From Nymphalis io (taxonomy: Eukaryota > Arthropoda > Insecta > Lepidoptera > Nymphalidae), in assembly GCF_905147045.1 (NCBI RefSeq), contig NC_065888.1:7321001-7385000 (forward strand): a stretch of DNA of 64,000 nucleotides, read 5' to 3'. Positions within the stretch are counted from its first letter, which is position 1; each line of letters opens with the position of its first letter. This document shows positions 58,419-64,000 of the stretch, piece by piece. The notes below the pieces were generated by a model. The model saw only the letters and a program-made list of their open reading frames with translations. It had not been told where the DNA came from and ran no database searches. The translations under genes and the position numbers were made by a program.

Positions 58419-59539
58419 TTAATAGTAGCCGTTGTTAATTGCGTGAGATTGTGCCGTCTGAATTCCAGGTCCATTGATGCTGGTCGCTCCACTGTGCCGT
58501 AGAGAACCACCTTGCTGCTGAATAGTTTGCGCTGTGCTCGATCTATAACCCCCAATATTCTGGGCTGCAGAAATAGCTGAATCAAAGTTATTTTGGTCAT
58601 GATTCTGGGTAAACGAAATAGCTGATCCATATCCACCAATATTTTCAGCGGAAGAAACAGCTGTGCCAAAACCATTTGAGCTAGCACTGGATACAGCAGA
58701 TCCAAGGCCTCGCAAGTTTTGCGCAGAGGAAATAGCTGATTGGTAGGGACCTAAGCCGTTGTTCTGAACTGAGGAGACCGCCGAGCCAAAACCGTTTTGG
58801 TTTTGAGAAGATGACACAGCGGAGCCGTAGGGTCTTGCAAATGCGTTATTATAACCAGCATAGTTAGGCTGTTGTAATCTAATGTGCGAGTACGGTGAAG
58901 AATTTGCATAACCAATGCCTCTAGCAAAGGTATTGCCATCTGAGGATCCAATACCAGCACCGTAAGCGCTGGCATCACCGCTTTGGAAAGATGAGCCGAT
59001 GCTAGAAGAATGGCTGATGCCACCAATATTACTGCTGAATCCACTGCCAAATCCAAAAGCTACATTTGGAGATCGGCCTACACGCCAAACGAGCCCTGGT
59101 AATTCATCACCTACAAGAAAAAAGAAAAATTAACGTATCCACATCACGGTCAGTTAAAACTTCTAAAACAATCAAATCAAGTTTAGTTTTGAACATTGTA
59201 CACGTATTAAAAAAATTGTGTTTGTATACATATGAAGTTAACTCTATCAGTTAAACATTTAAAGCGCCAATTAAGAAAAGAGAGACCTAAGCCATCCTAC
59301 ACATATACATACAACTCTGCGGGCCAACTCTACTGTAACGCGTGTCGTAGGGTTTGTAAAACCAAGTTTTGTCTAGCGAGTCACATTAGGGCTCATGCTA
59401 GAAATAACAATTAATTGCTAGGGTCGCCGTCAGTTAAACATTCAAGTTCATTTTCACATTACGTCAACTTACCATAAGATGCAGGAGCCGCGTTGCTAAG
59501 CGCGAGCGCAGATAATACTACAATAACCTTGGCGTTCAT
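58419..59539 (-). CDS. Secreted Ser/Gly/Ala/Gln-rich repeat protein, copy 5 (shorter by one repeat)
   Basis: Exon 1 is 59,539 down to 59,473 and exon 2 is 59,110 down to 58,419; the intron is 362 bases and the protein 252 residues. It shares the 30-base in-frame deletion with the 42.7-kb copy, so both descend from one shortened gene. Small changes: SSSQNQNG for SSSQTQNG, AISFTQN, and NSSPYS for NASPYS. The Gly altered in the 42.7-kb copy is normal here. Signal peptide, splice sites, stop and TATATAAG (59,626-59,633) are intact. It is probably functional. Confidence 0.84.
59232..59414 (+). pseudogene. C2H2 zinc-finger tail, antisense in the intron of copy 5
   Basis: Same frame as 43,516-43,698, with Gly to Cys inside the finger (KTKFCLAS). 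The Cys and His ligands are kept. Confidence 0.5.
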
Positions 59540-62280
59540 CTTGATTAATTTATTTTCATATATTTGATTGGACCTTTCGTCGATGTAATGAATACATGTG
59601 AATCATTTCTCCGAGCTTATATACTATGAAGATAATATCCCCCACTTCGACCATTGGGTCACAAAATACTCCCAAAAGCCATTGACACTCATAAATTCAT
59701 CTCGATTCTTACGGTAAACCTGATGGATCCCCATTGGAGTGATTCTATAAAATTCAAATATGCACAAAAGTTGCTAATTAATATGTAAAAGAGGATTTAA
59801 ATGTTTTTTATTCATAATTTTGATCTCATTTCATAAAACTTGTATATCTACTTGAGATTTTAATAAATACTCTTAATTACGTCAAACTCTAATAAAATAA
59901 ACGGACGAAATTTTATCCTCTGCAGTGTAGCTGGAGCTAGTATGTCTTCTTATGTTATTTATATTAAGGTATGATATGATTAAGTGTTTGATATATTGTT
60001 TGAAATATTTTTTTCATAAAATGGTAATAAAATTCTAAATATTTGAATCTTTTAAACTGCTTATAATAGTACGATAGGAAAATATTAGATATAATAATTA
60101 ACAACAGAATCGTAAAAATTTTTAGTTATTTAAATATACATATAACATAAAGTAATTATTTAAAAATACCATATTATTCGATAATTGTATTTTTTATTTA
60201 TTATTAAAAACATTCTTTAGTAAAAGTTCGTGTAATAGATTATGCTATTTAACATAGGACCACTATCGAAAAGTATTGTTAGGCACATTTAAGACACTAG
60301 GCTATCACTAAGAGGATTTTCATTTAAATTCAACGATTGATTTCGCTGTGATACTTAAATACCCAGACAGTACCAGGTAGACGAAAAGGTTGAGGGATTT
60401 TTTATAAATACTTTTAATAAATTTAACTTTTCAATTATTTTTTCTTATTGTATTACGTTTAGAAAATATTCTAAAAGATAAATATACTAAGAGAGAAAAA
60501 AAGATTGTTTTTTAATAACTTCGATGATAATGAATCTAATTTAAGAATAATTATAATAACAACATAGTAAAATATATAGTTTAACAAAAATCTTGTTTTT
60601 TTTAAGTGAAGTAATAAATAAAACTAAAAATATTTAAATTTAGTTACTACTAAAGCATCTGAAGTCGGTGAATTTGAGAAATTATTATTTAATTATTTAA
60701 AAAAGGCATCGAAAATAGACTTTTATATGTAATTAAAAATCTTAAAATTAATAATTGAATTTAGGTTATAAGATTTCACTTCTTTCGAATTAATGTAACA
60801 CCACAATTTGGTCTTCAAATACAACTCGATAAAAGTTGAAATACCTGCTTGAAACAAATATTTATTAGTCCGGGTTAATAAAATAAAACCTTAAAATATC
60901 ACAAGGTGTATCCAATTGTCCAATAATATACAACATAAAGTAATTATATAAAAATTGGCATTTGCAGTCTAATGACTATTTGAAAAGATATAATTAACTG
61001 TAACTGTATAATTAAGTCATAAAATTCTTAAGTTTTATTTAAAATTATGTGCTATTCAGATTGGTGTATTTTATTAGTAAAGGTGAATAAACCGATGAAA
61101 ACATTTTAAATAGTCCTCGTTGGAGGTCTAATCGTATATCACATACCTTTTACTCGATAAATATAATGATACTGTTTTATTGTTTGTATTAATGATTATA
61201 TTACAAGCAATAAAATATTTATCTTATAACATGATCAAATACACGGATATAGACAAGCCTAAAAGGAAGGCATCTCGATCCGTGCTATAACTAACAGGCC
61301 TTCATAGGCAGTATCGTAACTAGGGTCACAAATTTATAATCCCTTTGTTGTTAACGAAATACCAAAATGAAACAAGTATTGAACAAGTAATGATCACTTC
61401 TAAGTGGAATCGCAAATTTTAGCAATAAAAGTATTATACGTTACGTCTGAATGTCAAAACATTTAATTTTTTATATTAATTGAAGGCTTTCCTCATTATA
61501 ACAACCGGGATATTTACATTCCCTGTGTTAGGAATAATTTTCAGGATTTAATTAAAACAAAATTTTTAGGTTATTAAATTTTACTTTTTAATATTTATTA
61601 TACATTTTTTTAATTAAAATATTTTTTGTTTTCCTACTACACCCAACCATTGCATTGTTTGTTTTTGTTTCCGTTATCAATAGTACTTCAGCATCTTTAT
61701 ATGGTACTGGATTAGCATTCTCCTCACATGTTGAAATCTAAAACATTCAATTAAATTATTAATACAGAATGGTTGCCACATATATTTCTATGTTAACCTC
61801 TTGACTCGGAATCTAATAATATTATAAATTCATGAAGAATGTTAAAAATGTTGTCGTTAGGAAATTATAAATAGAAGAACGAATTAATTAAAATAACATA
61901 TTTACACAAAGCACTTAAGGTTATTATTAGACTCCGTATTTATTTGTTTACATTGTCGATATTTTTTATCGAAAATCGGAACATTTTTTTTAGCTGACGC
62001 TGGCAGCATTTAGATTTACATTGATAAATTATTATAGGTTATGAATAATAAAAACTTGAAAATCCTATTATCTTTAGGATTTTAATACAATATAGGTTCC
62101 GTCATGCTATGGTATAAATAAACATCACTGAGAAACTATATTCAGGGACAAAATAGTCGTACTTACGCGTGAAAACACACGGCGGTAATTTCCTTCTTGC
62201 TGTCGCTTTAACATGAAATAATACGACAATTCACCATTGTATAACCGTCGATATGATATAAGGATTGTTTCTCGGCCTTT
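59540..62280. repeat. Upstream DNA and long spacer, last complete unit
   Basis: Shows the unit without large insertions, including the empty target site of LINE X at about 59,945 and the empty site of the 33.5-kb insertion at about 61,180. No coding exon. Confidence 0.65.
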
Positions 62281-62466
62281 TCACTGGATTATTAATGAAT
62301 TAATATTGATCGGTGGGTATGGGTAGCCACCATGGAATCCGCCATAGCCTCCATCGTGTCCTCCGTAACCACCCTGGAATCCATTGCCACCCTGGAAACC
62401 ATGACTACCCTGATGACCAGCGCCACCGCTTATTCCGTATTTATAACATAATTTGCCAATAACCAC
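62281..62466 (-). CDS. Gly-rich repeat exon, best-preserved copy
   Basis: The frame reads YKYGISGGAGHQGSHGFQGG, another GFQGG unit, GGYGGHDGGYGGFHGG and the end YPYPPININSLIIQ-stop. The front of the open frame has no ATG, and from about 62,461 it runs into a hairpin that is a local rearrangement, so the true start or acceptor is not visible. A TATAAATAC word precedes the Gly-rich part. This may be the terminal exon of a Gly/His/Tyr-rich secreted protein. It lies on the same strand as, and about 130 bases from, the duplicated CpG-rich 5' block. Function unknown; it could also be a pseudogene. Confidence 0.45.
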   Translation of the reverse strand: MVIGKLCYKYGISGGAGHQGSHGFQGGNGFQGGYGGHDGGYGGFHGGYPYPPININSLIIQ

Positions 62467-62498
62467 GACATTTAGTCAAGAGACTAAATGTCGTGGTT
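62461..62498. repeat. Perfect 17-bp hairpin
   Basis: Arms 62,461-62,477 and 62,482-62,498 are exact reverse complements around aaga. Sister copies near 23,750 and 35,185 have a single arm (taaatgtcgtggttccc). The other arm was copied from it in reverse. Confidence 0.9.
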
Positions 62499-62600
62499 CC
62501 CTTTTATTTACTTCATTGTTATCTGGTATCATAAAAAATATATATTTAATACTATATTTTTTTAATACACACTAATCGATACATAATATAAGATAAAAAC

Positions 62601-62710
62601 ATGTGAGTGGTATATTGACAGTGGGCGATTCTGTAGCGACGCGGCTGCGGACGGCGAGCGATTGTGTACAGTGCTACCTACGTGCTATCTAGGACGCGGT
62701 GGACAATTCT
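62601..62710 (-). promoter_or_regulatory. Duplicated CpG-rich 5' block without its gene, copy 4
   Basis: Matches 10,992-11,112 with a short internal deletion (gtgggtggtgacac-type bases missing). Homology again ends at the start-codon position. Confidence 0.55.
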
Positions 62711-62880
62711 AGATTTAATTTCAATATCTAATATTAATATTTTTTTGCATTTTATTTGTATTAACATGAAATTAATAAATAAATTATTAAATCAGTACGT
62801 GCAGTAACAATTTTTTTAAAGTTTAATTTACTGTACTTTTAATCCATTGTCAATTTTTTTTAAATTATATCTTTTATGTT

Positions 62881-63250
62881 TCTTTGGTCTAGTGGCTAGA
62901 TGTAAGGCCGCAGCCTCGTTGTCCTAGGTTCAAATCCAAGGTCGGGCCAATAAAAAAGTTATTGAGTTTTTCTGTAGAAAATTCTAAATAGCAGCCCGGA
63001 GTCAGAAAGTTGGAAGTGTGTACAATCCCGTGCCTTAGAAAGCACGTAAAGCCATTGGTCCTGCGCCTGAACTCTTTCTTGTCGTGTCGGATTGCCGTCC
63101 CATCGGATAATGAGAGCTAGAGAATAGAGAGTGCACCTGTCTTTGCGCACATACTTGTGCACTATAATATGTCCTGCGCAGTTGCCTAACCTCTCTTGAC
63201 ATTAGCCGCCGTGGCCGAAATCGGTCTGGAGGACTATTATTATTATTATG
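62881..63250 (+). mobile_element. SINE-A, complete
   Basis: Head, aataaaaaag segment, middle and gccgccgtggccgaaatcgg tail with (TAT)n. It occupies the same unit position as the copies at 11.3, 26.1 and 35.6 kb. Confidence 0.8.
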
Positions 63251-64000
63251 TTTTATGTACGTATATTTATGTTTTACCATAACATACACATGGTAGAAGA
63301 CAAATATCATTAAAGATATTTACTTATATTAATAGTAAAATTACGTATTTTATATAATAATTTATTACAATATTAGAGAATAGTCCACCCGATTGCATAA
63401 GTTGCAGAGGTGGGTGAGAACTTTAGAAGCGAGTGCGGGTCGCCTGACTGCTTCGAGTATAGTGAGGAGCGAAGCGATTGAATTAACGCGATTATTATAT
63501 AGCGGTCTCGTATACACAAATTAGTCTTGTAGCTTATAAGTCGCGAAGACGACTGCCAGCTTTCGTAATTATTATATGCTAATAATTTTGAATGAGTTTT
63601 ATAAAAATAAGCTTAAAAACACATGAGAAAATAATTTAAAATATTCTATAAAATTATGTATATAATTTCATATTGTATTGTATTATTACATAAAGGTACT
63701 ATATAAAATCGCTTTTTTCACAACAGTGTTTGACATGACTATAACCAGATACATTAGTACCCAAGAGGCGTATACTTATTTACTAGAAGTAATTAGCCTT
63801 ATTAGTAATGGTGGTAGTTGCATATAAACATGTCAATACATGTTACGCATATAAATTGTATTATTATTATATCTACTAATATAAATATAAAGATAATTTT
63901 TTTACTACAAAAATATATTTAAAAAGAAAGTATTGATAATTTTATGTTATATAATTAAAGATAAAGTTATTATATTATGCGTACATTTCAAAATTTCATT
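63251..64000. repeat. Array unit spacer, fourth copy, cut by the window end
   Basis: Matches 11,534-12,310. By the order of the other units, a fourth copy of the unrecognised exon should lie about 1 kb beyond the window. Confidence 0.65.

Noticed and set aside
1..64000. CRISPR array or prokaryotic defence system
   Set aside because: There are no short regularly spaced direct repeats with spacers. Introns, SINEs and non-LTR elements show a eukaryotic genome.

Overview
The window looks like nuclear DNA of a moth or butterfly (Lepidoptera). It is very AT-rich. It carries two tRNA-derived SINE families of lepidopteran type, several non-LTR retrotransposons (RTE-like and Jockey/CR1-like), and small secreted-protein genes in which a short signal-peptide exon is followed by a phase-1 intron. 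No bacterial-style operons, rRNA or genuine tRNA genes were seen. The organism call is an inference from repeat types and gene style; no species is claimed.

Layout. Positions 1-8,600 are mostly single-copy AT-rich DNA with a few old repeats. At 8,679-10,991 (minus strand) there is a two-exon gene for a 76-residue secreted peptide with a CpG-rich 5' block. From about 11 kb to the end the window is a rearranged tandem array. A standard unit, read left to right, holds: a copy of that 5' block, a tRNA-derived SINE, a spacer, a 183-residue exon of an unrecognised gene (three copies: 13.1, 28.3, 37.2 kb), an (AT)n tract, decayed SINE and reverse-transcriptase remnants, a two-exon gene for a secreted Ser/Gly/Ala/Gln-rich repeat protein (five copies: 16.3, 19.9, 30.7, 42.7, 58.4 kb), a long AT-rich spacer, and a Gly-rich exon (35.0 and 62.3 kb, plus a remnant at 23.7 kb). 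All host exons lie on the minus strand except the one at 16.3 kb, which sits in the left arm of a palindrome.

Rearrangements. A palindrome with 2.6-kb arms (15,500-18,122 and 19,302-21,924) and a 1.2-kb spacer contains two copies of the repeat-protein gene with the same protein. Another inverted block (24,229 to about 26,086) sits between duplicated SINE heads. A partial unit duplication joins at 54,771. Three near-perfect short hairpins (14,423; 22,921; 62,461), a fourth at a SINE junction (46,775) and a patchwork junction at 26,008-26,086 look like replication template switching. Several large breakpoints lie beside (AT)n tracts.

Transposons. An 8.8-kb insertion at 44,178-52,996 is a three-level nest: a decayed LINE (X) contains a young 5.2-kb LINE (Y), whose ORF2 is interrupted by a SINE. 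Without the SINE and one copy of its target duplication, Y's ORF2 frame would be continuous, and ORF1 carries a single stop codon. A 638-bp GC-rich retroelement with a perfect 16-bp target duplication lies at 53,933-54,570.

The host genes probably encode extracellular, low-complexity structural or coating proteins (silk, glue, eggshell or cuticle are candidates). No function can be assigned from sequence alone.
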